From positions 46,001-110,000 of the forward strand of contig NW_027555025.1 of NCBI RefSeq assembly GCF_964656455.1: DNA of 64,000 nt, in the 5' to 3' direction. Each line of letters opens with the position of its first letter. The first letter of the stretch is position 1. This document shows, in pieces, positions 23,345 through 35,748 of this stretch. Source of the DNA: Halichoerus grypus (taxonomy: Eukaryota > Chordata > Mammalia > Carnivora > Phocidae). A program made the position numbers and the translations under genes. The notes under the pieces were generated by a model. That model saw only the letters and a program-made list of their open reading frames with translations. It was not told the DNA's origin and made no database searches.

Positions 23345-23820
23345 CTGTATTAATTTTCTAGGGCTGTTCTGTTGTAACAAATTACCACAAACTCAGTGGC
23401 TTCAAACAACAGGAATTTATTCTCGCACTGTTCTGGAGGCCAAAAGTTAAGCATCAAAGAGTTGGCAAGGTTGGTTTCTGCTAGAGGCTCTGACGAGAAT
23501 CTGCTCCATGCTCCTCTCCTAGATGTTGGTGCCTGTGGCAATCTTTGGCGTTCTTGGCTTCTAGATGAATCACTCCAATCTCTGCCTCTGTCTTCCCATT
23601 GGCCTCCCCTCTGGGTCTGTTTGTATCTTTCCCTTTTCTTATAAAGATATTTATCATTGGATTTAGGGTACATGTGTTTATAAGGGTGATCTAAATCTAG
23701 GATGGTTTCCTCTAAGATCCTTGACTTAATTATGTCTGCAAAGACTCCTTTTCCAAATAAGATAACATTTACGGGTCTTGGGATTTAGGACTTGGACATA
23801 TATTTCAACCCACCATAGAA
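23345..23820 (-). mobile_element. MLT1-like MaLR LTR
   Basis: Reverse-oriented: TGTATTAATTTTCTAGGGCTG, ACAAATTACCACAAACTC, ACAACAGGAATTTATTCTC, TTCTGGAGGCCAAAAGTT, TCACTCCAATCTCTGCC and TCATTGGATTTAGGG. No coding content. Confidence 0.75.
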
Positions 23821-24400
23821 TTTTTTCTGATTACTCAGTTATTAGCTTTAAATATCCATCCAAATCTAACATATATTCTTACTAGCCCACAATACAAGGT
23901 GGAGGAAACAAAGGAAACCTGTCTTTTACTTTGGAAAAAAATACCCCAACATCTCTAAGACTATGAGGTAGTAGGGTTTTCACAGAATTTATGTCCCTTT
24001 CCATGACATACATAAGTTTTACTAAGGCCAAAGAATTTTCTTGTATTCATATTCTAGCAGCTCATGTCACCAGTATATTTGGCCCATGTAATATGTTATG
24101 AATGAGTGAGACAGTCATGCCTCTGTAGACTAAATTGTGGCATGGAGCCGAACAGTTGAAATAATTCTGAGGTAAGATGGTTATGACATGCTGTTAGATA
24201 TCTACTTACGTAAAATAAACTATCCCAGTGGATCAACAGGAGCACTTTTATTGCTTTGCTCCTCGAAAGAGATCACCTCCAAATAATAAATGCAATTGGA
24301 GTTGCCACCTGCTAAGCTTTAACAATTCATTTTCATTCTCCAAGACCAATCCAAGATCAGTTGACCTGGCCAAACCTGAGAGTTAAGTAAAAACAAAATA
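23821..24400. other. No feature recognised
   Basis: AT-rich unassigned sequence. Confidence 0.45.
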
Positions 24401-24419
24401 GAAATCACCATCCTCACAT

Positions 24420-24566
24420 CTTGAGCCTTACTTAATGCCCATCACCCAGTGTGATGAGCACTGCGTCTTACACACAACCGATAAATTATTGAACACTATG
24501 TCTGAAACTAATGATGTACTATATATGTTGGCTAATTGAATTTAAATAAAAATTAAAAAAAAAACA
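24420..24566 (+). mobile_element. Carnivore L1 3' end, short truncated copy
   Basis: GATGAGCACTGCGTCTTACA, ACAACCGATAAATTATTGAA, ATGTCTGAAACTAATGATGT, GGCTAATTGAATTTAAATAA and a short A-tail: the 3' end of the carnivore L1 lineage. Confidence 0.85.
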
Positions 24567-25309
24567 TCATCCTCATATTTTCCCAGGAAAAAAATTTTGG
24601 GGGGTAGCATTAAATTTAGACATTTCTCCATAGAAATTGTAGTATCTTTGCTTTATTAGTTTGATAGCTAAAGGGAGCTCCATAGGCTTCAACTTGGCTC
24701 TTCTTACCTTAATAGCTCTTGTATCAAAATCTGGAAAGCCAGTTCTTCCAGGATAGAGGGTATACATAGCAACTACATGCTCACCAACCAGATAATTGAT
24801 TTTGTATCAGATAAAAGGGTTTGTGATCTACTAAAAGTATGAGAAGCATTTGTGAATCAAAACTCCATTTGTTTCTTGACCCTTGTAAGACTCTATTATG
24901 ACCAGTGCAAAGCAATGGTACACTGAGATCCCAAGAACTGATGTTACATATAGCCAGTGTCCAGTGACCCTCGGAAGATTTGAGTAGCTCATTCTCTTTA
25001 GGGGGAAAAACAAAAAAACCTGCTACATAGCTGAAGGGAAGTTAAATAAAAGATTTAATCTGTGTATTTCTGACTTTTTTTTTTTCAAAACCTCAAAGGT
25101 ACTCAGTTTGAGAATCAGGCAGTGAGGTATGACATTTTGATCCAAATTCTATTCTCTCCAGACCAGGAGCTAATTTTCAATTATAAGAACCACGAGAAAG
25201 GGGATTTCCACTTTGGAGAAGATGGACTCTTCCCAATATTTTTCAATATGGACTCTTCTCAGTATTTTTCTCTGTTCCTCTTACTAAGTACAACTAAAAA
25301 TCCTGGATG

Positions 25310-25700
25310 TCTTCTCTATTTAAAGGAGAAACAGAAAAATCCACAAATACAGTTGGAGACTTCAACACCCCTGTCAACACTTGATGAAACAACTCAACAG
25401 AAAATCAGCAAGTATAGAGAATACAAGATACCCTCAACCAATAGGATCTAAATGACATTTATACAATATTCCACCCAGCAACTGCAGAACACACATTATT
25501 TAATTGCCTGTGAGACACATACCAAGATAGACCATGTTCTGGGCCATAAAACAAACCTCAACAAGTTTAGAAGAACTGCAGTGATACAGAGTGTGCTGTC
25601 TGACCACAGCAGCATGAAACTAGACATCACTCATGGAAAGAAAACAGGAAAATCTTCAAACACTGAGAAACTAAAAACACACTTCTAAATAATACATGGA
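25310..25700 (+). mobile_element. Old L1 ORF2 endonuclease fragment
   Basis: Translations give IDHVLGHKTNLNKF and SDHSSMKLDITHGKK, characteristic of the L1 ORF2 endonuclease. A stop at about 25449 breaks the frame. Plus strand, opposite to the full-length copy. Confidence 0.8.
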
Positions 25701-28089
25701 TCAAAGAGGATGTCTCAAGGGGGAAAAAAAAAAAATTAACCTGCATGAAATTATGTAAACCCCTCATTCCTTCTTTTCAGCTCTCTGGGGTATGAGGGAA
25801 GCTGTCTCATTCTATCTTTCTGGAAGATTCCATGCCCAGTGAGCCTTCTAATGATAGAGACACCATGGCCCCAATACTGACTCTCAGTGGGCACTTTTTC
25901 CCATATTACCACATGCAATAATTACATCAGTTATTTAAATATTTAAATGTGGCTTTCAGAATCCTGTTTCTTAAGAGAAAAGAAATTTTATTACCTTCAG
26001 CCACACCTCAGCCAGATAGACAACCCCAGATAGCCACTGCTGTTCTATCCCCTTAGATTATACTGCCTTCAAGACACTCCTGGATCCCACACTGTAGATC
26101 ACTGGGTGTAAGGACACTTGGTTTCATACAGTGGAGCCCAACTCTGCCTATGGAGACTTGGTAACTTCCAGAACTGATGGGAAGCTGGGTAACCAGGCTT
26201 TGAAACTCAGCTGGGATGAGGAGAGACCAGACAACAGTGAGTATAAGCATCTTCTTCCACAGAACTATCCTTTTAGGACATCTCCACCAGCGACACTATC
26301 ACTAGACCTCAACATCATCATTGCAGGACTCCTGATGCTTCCATAGCGCCCCCCCACCCCCGAATAATGTTCCAACTCTCTCTACAGGACACGACCACTC
26401 ATTTAGGAATAAACGTCCCAGACAAGAACATCCATCTGGCCCCCATGCCACCAAGTCAGGATTCACAACTGCATTTACTTGCTTTCACCCTAATAATTAT
26501 GCTGTCTTGTTTCCCAAGGATGGCCTTTAAGATCTCGGTAAATTAGAAGTGTGGAGGTAAATGATGGGTGGGTAGAGGAGATGAAATTGATGGGCTAAAG
26601 AAGGTGGATTGAAAATAATCTATTATTAAATTCTTTATTTGCCTCTACCCATTGATTGGCAGAAGGGATGGAATGCCCAGGCCAAATTTTATGGTGAAAT
26701 TTACTGTATTACCTTACTGAAAAGACCAGGAGTAGATCTGACTTTAATTGATAATTAATCCAGAGTTCAACGGTCCAGACCTTGGTTTTTGTCTGCTTCT
26801 CAGAATCCATCCCCTCACCTACACCTCAGACTCAGTCTTCTACTCCACATGGTGACAAGAAACCTGCTGCTTCCCTGGGGTCCTGGTCCTCTCAGCTTTA
26901 AGCCAAGTAATAATAAGAAGAAGGGTCTCAAGGGTCTCTTTCATTTGAGTTCAGCAAACCCTCAGTGTTTCTCACTATGTTAGCCCCGAACACATTCCCT
27001 AAACCCTAACCTGTCACCACAGTCAATATGATGTTCTGCAGTGATTGGCCAGGCTGGTCCAATTCCTAACTTTTGGAGGGGTCTAGAGCAAGATTATAAG
27101 TAGAGGCCCCTATAATATATGTCAAATTATTTTAAAATTATAAATCAAATGACATGTTAAATAAAATATATTCTACCCTCTTAACAATATACTTTAACAA
27201 TAACCTGGGAGGAAGGTCTGCATTTAGAATTCTTAGACTCCTTAGAGGCCTGCTCTGGAATATGGGCATCATGGAAAAGGGTAGCCCAAAGCCTGATGAA
27301 TTCTCTTTCCTTTCTTGCCTCTGGCCTATGGCCTGATGAATTATCTTTCTTTTCTTGGCTCTAGCCTGTAGCCATATGTACACATGTGGTCACTCTGGCA
27401 TGCACATCCATACTTGGTCCACAATGCCACAAACAGCGAGCTATTAACCACCCCGGTGAGCACATACCAGCTGCCTTCTCTGCTCTCAGGAGAGGGAAGA
27501 GGCCACCATGTGACTTGGAAGCAGGTAGAGATGTTTAGGCAGGTCATTCTGGGATCCTGGTTACTTAGATCTTGAACATGGACAAAAATGGGAAGTGGGG
27601 GGTCCTGTTGGGCATATCAACTGGGCTCAGTGTATTCTCCACAGTGCAGAAGAATATGATGCAGGAAGGCTGAAGCAGGACCCAAGATAGGGTCCTACTT
27701 GCACAGATCTGGGGGCAGTGCTGAGCAGAGGGTCAGCTTCTTGTCCTTCCTTATAGCCAGGAGTGAAATCAACACCATAGGAAGCACAGGGCCATTGAAT
27801 GAAGATCTAGGAGTGGTCCTCCAGAAAGAAATTAGAGATCGCCCTCAGACTTTGGATAAATGGATATCGGGTGGCCAGGAAATAGCAAACGCCAACTGCA
27901 CGCGTGACTTTAAATATGCTTTAAAATTGGACAGGTGTTTTTGGCTCCCACTTTGTTGCTCTTCTGGGTCCACTGTGGGTCAGTTTGGTTTCCTTCCAAT
28001 TTAAATTTCACTGCTTGCCTCCATTAGCCCCGTGCCTTTCTCTGCTGCGCTAGTGATCCCGGGCTCTGACCCAGGCAGAGATTCCACTG
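25701..28089. other. No gene recognised
   Basis: Mixed sequence without a supported gene. It includes two 40-bp tandem units at 27291-27330 and 27331-27370. Frames here are below about 101 codons. Confidence 0.45.
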
Positions 28090-28460
28090 GACTCTCTCAT
28101 GGAACATCACCCCAGCCACAGCCCATTGCCTCTCATCCAGACGATCGTAACTGCCTCCTTGTGGGTCTGGTTCTCTGAATCCTGTTTTTTCCCTCACCCT
28201 TACACCCGACACTCTACCCCTCACTGCTGCTGCTTTCTATCAACAGACATTTTCCGTTCTGTAGTCAGAGCAAGAATCTTTTAAAAATAATTTGTAAAAA
28301 CCTAAATGTTGCACCTGCTATGAAGACCCCTAGCCCTCAGGACAATGCTGCCCCTCAGTGTGGTTGGCAAAGCCTGCATGGTCTGGTCCAGGTTACCCCT
28401 CCTCAAACACCTCTCTCCGCTCTGCCCCACGGGCCCTCCCTCCCCAGTTGTGGGGGATTT
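28090..28460. mobile_element. Probable L2 fragment
   Basis: GCAAAGCCTGCATGGTCTGG and TACCCCTCCTCAAACACCTC with the surrounding C-rich order resemble the L2 3' region. Diverged. Confidence 0.45.
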
Positions 28461-28572
28461 CTTTCACTTCTTTGGATCTCTCTCTCTCTCTGTCTGTCTC
28501 TCTCCCTCCTTGTCTTGACTCTCTTATCTCCATAGTTTCACAAAGTATTTTCCCTCTCCTAAATCCATTTAC

Positions 28573-28592
28573 ATCTCCTTCCTTTTACTTTA
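28573..28592. repeat. Target-site duplication of the full-length L1, 3' side
   Basis: The 20 bases ATCTCCTTCCTTTTACTTTA here are repeated exactly at 35729-35748, bracketing the L1. This shows the element inserted by target-primed reverse transcription and that both ends are original. Confidence 0.95.
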
Positions 28593-29062
28593 TTTTTTTT
28601 TTAATTTTTTTATTGTTATGTTAATCCCCATACATTACCTCATTAGTTTTAGATATAGTGTTCCATGATTCATTGTTTGTGCATAACACCCAGTGCTCCA
28701 TGCAGAACGTGCCCTCCTCAATACCCATCACCCGGCTAACCCATCCTCCCACCCCCCTCTCCTCTAGAACCCTCAGTTTGATTTTCAGAGTCCATCGTCT
28801 CTCATGGTTCTTCTCCCACTCCGATTTCCCCCCCTTCATTCTTCCCCTCCTGCTACATTCTTCTTCTTCTTTTTTTCTTTCTTAACATATATTGCATTAT
28901 TTGTTTCAGAGGTACAGATCTGAGATTCAACAGTCTTGCACAATTCACAGCACTTACCAGAACACATACCCTCCCCAGTGTCCATCTCCCAGTCACCCCA
29001 TCCCTCCCATCCCACCCCCCACTCCAGCAAGCCTCAGTTTGTTTCCTGAGATTAAGAATTCC

Positions 29063-32000
29063 TCATATCAGTGAGGTCATATGATACATGTCTTTCTCTG
29101 TTTGACTTATTTCGCTCAGCATAATACCCTCCAGTTCCATCCACATCGTTGCAAATGGCAAGATCTCATTCCTTTTGATGGCTGCATAATATTCCATTGT
29201 ATATATATACCACCTCTTCTTTATCCATTCATCTGTTGATGGACATCTTGCCTCTTTCCACAGTTTGGCTATTGTGGACATTGCTGCTATAAACATCGGG
29301 GTGCAAGTACCCTTTCGGGTCCCTACTTTTCTATCTTTGGGGTAAATACCCAGGAGTGCAATTGCTGGATCATATGGTAGCTCTATTTTCAACTTTTTGA
29401 GGAACCTCCATACTGTTTTCCAGAGTGGCTGCACCAGCTTGCATTCCCACCAACAGTGTAGGAGGGTTCCCCTTTCTCCGCATCCCCGCCAACATCTGTC
29501 ATTTCCTGACTTGTTAATTTTAGCCATTCTGACTGGTGTGAGGTGGTATCTCATTGAGGTTTTGATTTGGATTTCCCTGATGCCGAGTGATGTTAAGCAC
29601 CTTTTCATGTGTCTGTTGGCCATTTGGATGCCTTCTTTGGAAAAATGTCTGTTCATATCTTCTGCCCATTTCTTGATTGGATTCTTTGTTCTTTTGGTGT
29701 TGAGTTTGATGAGTTCTTTATAGATTTTGGATACGAGCCCTTTATCTGATATGTCATTTGCAAATATCTTCTCCCATTCTGTCAGTTGTCTTTTGGTTTT
29801 GTTGACTGTTTCCTTTGCTTTGCAAAAGCTTTTTATCTTGATGAAGTCCCAATAGTTCATTTTTGCCCTTGCTTCCCTTGCCTTTGGCAATGTTTCTAGG
29901 AAGAAGTTGCTGCGGCTGAGGTCGAACAGGTTGCTGCCTGTGTTCTCCTTTAGGATTTTGATGAACTCCTGTCTCACATTGAGGTCTTTCAACCATTTGG
30001 AGTCTATTTTTGTGTGTGGTGTAAGGAAATGGTCCAGTTTCACTCTTCTGCATGTGGTTGTCCAATTTTCCCAACACCATTTGTTGAAGAGACTGTCTTT
30101 TTTCCATTGGACATTCTTTCCTGCTTTGTCAAAGATGAGTTGACCATAGAGTTGAGGGTCCATTTCTGGGCTCTCTATTCTGTTCCATTGATCTATGTGT
30201 CTGTTTTTGTGCCAGTACCATACTGTCTTGATGATGACAGCTTTGTAGTAGAGCTGGAAGTCCGGAATTGTGATGCCGCCAGCTTTGCTTTTCTTTTTCA
30301 ACATTCCTCTGGCTATGCGGGGTCTTTTCTGGTTCCATACAAATTTTAGGATTATTTGTTCCATTTCTGTGAAAAAAGTGGATGGTATTTTGATGGGGAT
30401 TGCATTGAATGTGTAGATTGCTTTAGGTAGGATTGACATCTTCACAATATTTGTTCTTCCAATCCATGAGCATGGAACGTTTTTCCATTTCTTTGTGTCT
30501 TCCTCAATTTCTTTCATGAGTATTTTATAGTTTTCTGAGTACAGATCCTTTGTCTCTTTGGTTAGATTTATTCCTAGGTATCTTATGGTTTTGGGTGCAA
30601 TTGTAAATGGGATCGACTCCTTAATTTCTCTTTCTTCTGACTTGTTGTTGGTGTATAGGAATGCCACTGACTTCTGTGCATTGATTTTATATCCTGCCAC
30701 TTGACTGAATTCCTGTATGAGTTCTAGCAGTTTTGGGGTGGAGTCTTTGGGATTTTCCACATAAACTATCATATCATCTGCAAAGAGTGAGAGTTTGACT
30801 TCTTCTTTGCCAATTTGGATGCCTTTGATTTCTTTTTGTTGTCTGATTGCTGTGGCTAGGACTTCCAATACTATGTTGAATAGCAGTGGTGATAGTGGAC
30901 ATCCCTGCCGCGTTCCTGACCTTAGGGGGAAAGCTCTCAGTTTTTCCCCATTGAGAATGATATTCGCTGTAGGTTTTTCATAGATGGCTTTTATGATATA
31001 GAGGTATGTACCCTCTATGCCTATACTCTGAAGAGTTTTGATCCAGAAAGGATGCTGTACTTTGTCAAATGCTTTTTCTGCATCTATTGAGAGGATCATA
31101 TGGTTCTTGTTGTTTCTTTTGTTAATGTATTGTATCACGTTGATTGATTTGCGGATGTTGAACCAACCTTGCAACCCAGGGATAAATCCCACTTGGTCGT
31201 GGTGAATAATCCTTTTAATGTACTGTTGGATCCTATTGGCTAGTATTTTGGTGAGAATTTTTGCATCCATGTTCATCAGGGATATTGGTCTGTAATTCTC
31301 CTTTTTGATGGGGTCTTTGTCTGGTTTGGGGATCAAGGTAATGCTGGCCTCATAAAATGAGTTTGGAAGTTTTCCTTCCATTTCTATTTTTTGGTACAGT
31401 TTCAGAAGGATAGGTATTAATTCTTCTTGAAATGTTTGGTAGAATTCCCCTGGGAAGCCATCTGGCCCTGGGCTTTTGTGTTTTGGGAGATTTTTGATGA
31501 CTGCTTCTATTTCCTTAGTGGTTATAGGTCTGTTCAGGTTTTCTATTTCTTCCTGGTTCAGTTTTGGTAGTTGATACATCTCTAGGAATGCATCCATTAC
31601 TTCCAGGTTATCTAATTTGCTGGCATAGAGTTGCTCATAATATGTTCTTATAATTGTTTGTATTTCTTTGGTGTTGGTTGTGATTTCTCCTCTTTCATTC
31701 ATGATTTTGTTGATTTGGGTCATTTCTCTTTTCTTTTTGATAAGTCTGGCCAGGGGCTTATCAGTCTTGTTAACTCTTTCAAAGAACCAGCTCCTAGTTT
31801 CGTTGATCTGTTCTACTGTTCTTTTGGTTTCTATTTCATTGATTTCTGCTCTGATCTTGATTATTTCTCTTCTCCTGCTGGGTTTAGGCTTTATTTGCTG
31901 TTCTTTCTCCAGCTCCTTTAGGTGTAGGGTTAGGTTGTGTACTTGAGACCTTTCTTGTTTCTTGAGCAAGGCTTGTATTGCTATATACTTTCCTCTTAGG

Positions 32001-32877
32001 ACTGCCTTTGCTGTATCCCAAAGATTTTGAATAGTTGTGTTTTCATTTTCATTGGTTTCCATGAATTTTTTTAATTCTTCTTTAATTTCCTGGTTGACCC
32101 GTTCATTCTTCAGTAGGATGCTCTTTAGCGTCCATGTATTTGAGTTCTTTCCGACTTTCCTCTTGTGATTGAGTTCTAGTTTCAAAGCATTGTGGTCTGA
32201 AAATATGCAGGGGATGATCCCAATCTTCTGGTACCGGTTGAGACCTGATTTATGACCTAGGATGTGATCTATTCTGGAGAATGTTCCATGGGCACTAGAG
32301 AAGAATGTGTATTCCGTTGCTTTGGGATGGAATGTTCTGAATATGTCTGTGAAGTCCATTTGGTCCAGTGTGTCATTTAAAGTCTTTATTTCCTTGTTGA
32401 GCTTTTGCTTAGACGATCTGTCCATTTCAGTGAGGGGGGTGTTAAGGTCCCCCACTATTATTGTATTGTTGTCGATGTGTTTCTTTGCTTTTGTTATTAA
32501 TTGCCTTATATAATTGGCTGCTCCCATGTTAGGGGCATAGATATTTACAATTGTAGATCTTCTTGTTGGATAGACCCTTTAAGTAGGATATAGTGTCCTT
32601 CCTCATCTCTTATTACAGTCTTTGGTTTAAAATCTAATTTGTCTGATATAAGGATTGCCACCCCAGCTTTCTTTTGGTGTCCATTAGCATGGTAAATGGT
32701 TTTCCACCCCCTCACTTTCAATCTGGGGGTGTCTTTGGGTCTAAAATGAGTCTCTTGCAGACAGCATATCGATGGGTCTTGTTTTTTAATCCAATCTGAT
32801 AGCCTGTGTCTTTTGATTGGGGCATTTAGCCCATTTACATTCAGGGTAACTATTGAAAGATAGGAATTTAGTGCCAT
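29063..32877 (-). pseudogene. L1 ORF2: endonuclease and reverse transcriptase, one frameshift
   Basis: The frame opens at 32877 with the apurinic-type endonuclease start (TLNVNGLNAPIKRHRL, then CCLQETHF). It breaks after 110 codons, where a one-base loss near 32550 leads to a stop at 32545. The rest is a single open frame of 1154 codons down to 29063. It carries the endonuclease GDLNTPL and [10 protein letters not shown] motifs, the reverse transcriptase block with FADDM as catalytic centre, and the C-terminal cysteine-rich segment (CWRGC, then HCWWEC). Total length is as expected for mammalian ORF2p. Apart from the single frameshift I see no other interruption. The element shares the usual minus-strand layout with ORF1 just upstream. 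Confidence 0.93.
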
Positions 32878-32972
32878 TGTATTGCCTGTAAAGTGACTGT
32901 TACTGTATATTGTTTGTGTTCCTTTCTGGTCTATGTTGCTTTTAGGCTCTCTCTTTGCTTAGAGGACCCCTT

Positions 32973-33856
32973 TCAATATTTTTTTTGTAGGGCTGGTTTT
33001 TTATTTGCAAATTCCTTTAGTTTTTGTTTGTCCTGGAAGCTTTTAATCTCTCCTTCAATTTTCAATGACAGCCTAGCTGGATATAGTATTCTTGGCTGCA
33101 TATTTTTCTCATTTAGTGCTCTGAATATGTCCTGCCAGTCCTTTCTGGCCTGCCAGGTCTCTGTGGATAAGTCTGTTGCCAATCTAATGTTTCTACCATT
33201 GTAGGTTACCTATCTCTTCTCCCGAGCTGCTTTCAGGATTTTCTCTTTGTCTCTGAGACTTGTAAGTTTTACTATTAGATGTCAGGGTGTTGACCTATTT
33301 TTAGTGATTTTGAGAGGGGTTCTCTGTGCTTCCTGGATTTTGATGCCCGTTTCCTTCCCCAAATTAGGGAAGTTCTCTGCTATAATTTGCTCTATTATAC
33401 CTTCTGCCCCTCTCTCTCTTTCTTCTTCTTCTGGGATCCCAATTATTCTAATGTTGTTTCGTCTTATGGTATCGTTTATCTCTCGAATTCTGCCCTCGTG
33501 ATCCAGTAGTTGTTTATCTCTCTTTTTCTCAGCTTCTTTATTTTCCATCATTTGGTCTTCTATCTCACTGATTCTTTCTTCTGCCTCATTTATCCTAGCA
33601 GTTAGTGCCCCCATATTTGATTGCACCTCATTAATAGCCTTTTTGATTTCTACTTGGTTCGATTTTAGTTCTTTACTTCTCCAGAAAGGGTTTGTCTAAT
33701 AACTTCCATGCTTTTTTCAAGCCCAGCTAGTATCTTTAAAGTGATGGTTCTGAACTCTAGATCTGACATCGTACTAATGTCCGTATTGAGTAGGTCCCTG
33801 GCAGTCGGTACTACCTCTTGTTCTTTTTGTTGAGGTGATTTTTTCCGTCTTGTCAT
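32973..33856 (-). pseudogene. L1 ORF1: RNA-binding chaperone, multiply broken
   Basis: Begins MTRRKKSPQQKEQE at 33856, followed by the coiled-coil region. A one-base loss near 33680 ends the first frame after 63 codons. The coiled-coil and RRM part continues at 33626-33282 (ISEIEDQMMENKEAEKK, then IRIIGIPEEEE) until a nonsense codon at about 33284. A further in-frame TAG lies near 33210, and the last part is open to 32973. ORF1p normally forms trimers that coat L1 RNA; this copy cannot make a complete one. Confidence 0.9.
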
Positions 33857-35728
33857 TTTGTGCAGAGGAGAATAGATTAATGCGAGAACAAAATGCTAGC
33901 AGGGTAACAACGTCCCCAGAAAATATACTCTAAACAACTCAGAAAAGACCTGAAGTAGTGGGAAAAGAAAGGGAAAGAGAGAAAAAAGAAAAAGAAAGAA
34001 AAAAAGAAAAAAGAAAAAGATAAAGATAAAAACAAACAAAAGCAGAACAAAACAAAACAAAACAAAAACAGAATGTGATCAAATATGATCAGGCTGGTTT
34101 ATAGATCAGTGCCACACACTAGATTTTGGGTGTATTTTGGTCTGTTAAAAGAAAGTGCCTCCCAAAATTTTAAAGAAAGAAAAACTTATATATGTACAAT
34201 AATAAGGGTTGATATGATGAAGGGATGGAATATGAGTGTAAGATGGAAATTATAAAAAAATTTAAAAAAGGATTTGATAAGTTGTTTGAAAAAAGAAAGA
34301 AGAGGATTAAAAAAAAAAAAAGAAAGAAAGAAAAAAGGGAGAGAATGTGATCAGCCAGGGGAGTAGGAAAAAACCATACACTAGAGATTTAGAGTATATT
34401 TTGATCTGTTAGAAGAAACTATCTCAAGATTTTAAAGAGAGAACAACTTATATATATATGCCAAAAATACGGGTAACTACTATGAAGGGATAGAATATGA
34501 CTTTAAAAATGAAAAATAAAAATGTTTTTTTTTTTTAAAAAAGGGATTGAAAAGATGTTGGTTGAAAAAGGGAAAAAGAAAAATTCAAAAAAAAAAAGAA
34601 AAAAAGAAAAAAGAAAAAAAGACAGTTAAAAAAAATAATTAACTTTGAAAGACTTAAGAATCATGGTAAAAAAGCCATGAATTCTACGTGCAGTATTCCC
34701 CTAGCGCTGGAGTTCTGCCGTTCTCATTGATCGGTAAACTTGGTCTTGGCTGGCTGTTCTCGCTGATCTTCTGGGGGGGGGGGGCCTGTTGCCGTGGTTC
34801 CCAAATGTCTTTGCCGGAGGCAAAATTGCCCCGCCCTTGCCGGTCCGGGCTAAGTAATCTGCTCGGGTTTGCTCTCCGGAGCTTTTGTTCCCTGCAAGCT
34901 TTCCCTACAGCTTTGGAGGCGGAGAGTGAAAATGGCGGCCTCCCAGTCTCCGCCCCGGAGGAGCCGAGAACTCGGGGTCCCGCTTCTCAGCGAGCCCCCA
35001 GAGAAAAGCAGTCAGTTACTCCCGTCTCCCCGATCTCCAGCCACACTCCACGCTCACCCGGCCTGTGACCGCGCCTTTCTATCTGGCACCCGACCCGGCG
35101 TGGAGTCTCCAAACCCAGCAGATCCCCGCGGTGCGCTCCCGCACCTCTCCTCCCGGGGGAAGAAGGTGAGTCTCCCCGGATCTGCCGCTTGTTGGGTCCC
35201 TGCTGGAGGAGCAGTGGCCCGACTGTGCCGCGGATCACGGTTTATAGCAACCCTGAGCTGAGAGCCCGCGCCTGGGCTCTGTCTCTGCAGCCGGCTTCCC
35301 TGCTCCGATACCTGGGGGCTCTGCCACACTCAGGCACCCCCGGTCTTTCTGTGACCCCGAGGGTCCTGAGACCACACTGTCCCGCGAGGGTTCCACCCCC
35401 CACTTCACCACCAGAGTGACGTCCCTCAGCGGAGCAGACTTCTAAAAGTTCCGATTTTGTGCTCCGTGGCTCTATCACTTGCCAGAAGCGGCCGACGGAG
35501 GCCCCTCCCCCACCGTCTATCCTCCCGAATAACGCCTCGGATTCACTTCTCCGCACGTCCTACCTTCCAGAAAGTGGTCGCTTTTCTGTTCAGAGAGTTG
35601 TTGCTATTCTTTTCTTCGATCTCCTGTTGAGTTTGTAGGTGTTCAGAATGGTTTGATCCCTATCCAGCAGAATTCCTGAGAGGAGACGAAATGCAGGTCT
35701 CCTACTCCTCCGCCATCTTGCTCCGCCC
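33857..35728 (-). promoter_or_regulatory. L1 5' UTR and internal promoter region
   Basis: About 1.87 kb. The outer part (about 34780-35560) is GC- and CpG-rich and resembles a CpG island; the first bases include the CAAGATGGCGG YY1-type site. The inner part (33950-34680) is purine-rich with two diverged tandem copies. Promoter function is known for L1 5' UTRs in general and inferred here. Short open frames at 34688-35560 on either strand are by-products of high GC. Confidence 0.82.
34070..34570 (-). repeat. Two tandem diverged monomers inside the L1 5' UTR
   Basis: The block from GAATGTGATC at about 34071 through TGAAGGGATGGAATATGA to GGATTTGATA recurs at about 34344-34555: again GAATGTGATC, a CACACTAGA or ATACACTAGA, ATTTTGATCTGTTAGAAG, AACTTATATATAT, and TGAAGGGATAGAATATGA. 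The unit is roughly 270 bp, including the A-rich linker. Confidence 0.7.
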
Positions 35729-35748
35729 ATCTCCTTCCTTTTACTTTA
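35729..35748. repeat. Target-site duplication of the full-length L1, 5' side
   Basis: Exact second copy of the 20-bp sequence at 28573-28592, directly next to the L1 5' end. Confidence 0.95.

Larger units (their letters stand above)
28593..35728 (-). mobile_element. Full-length carnivore LINE-1
   Basis: The 7.1-kb element starts at 35728 on the minus strand with GGGCGGAGCAAGATGGCGG, the typical L1 5' end with its YY1-type site. It ends in a T-rich (poly-A) tract at 28593. Order on the minus strand: GC-rich 5' UTR, ORF1, short gap, ORF2, 3' UTR. It is flanked by a perfect 20-bp target-site duplication. Both reading frames are damaged, so autonomous movement is unlikely, though the few breaks suggest a fairly recent insertion. 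It sits alone in the spacer and has no partner in either arm. Confidence 0.96.

Noticed and set aside
34688..35261. GC-rich open frames in the spacer
   Set aside because: They lie antisense in the L1 5' UTR, where high GC lowers stop frequency. No protein similarity seen.
28593..35728. Possible active L1
   Set aside because: ORF1 carries a frameshift and nonsense codons and ORF2 a frameshift, so the copy cannot make either full protein.
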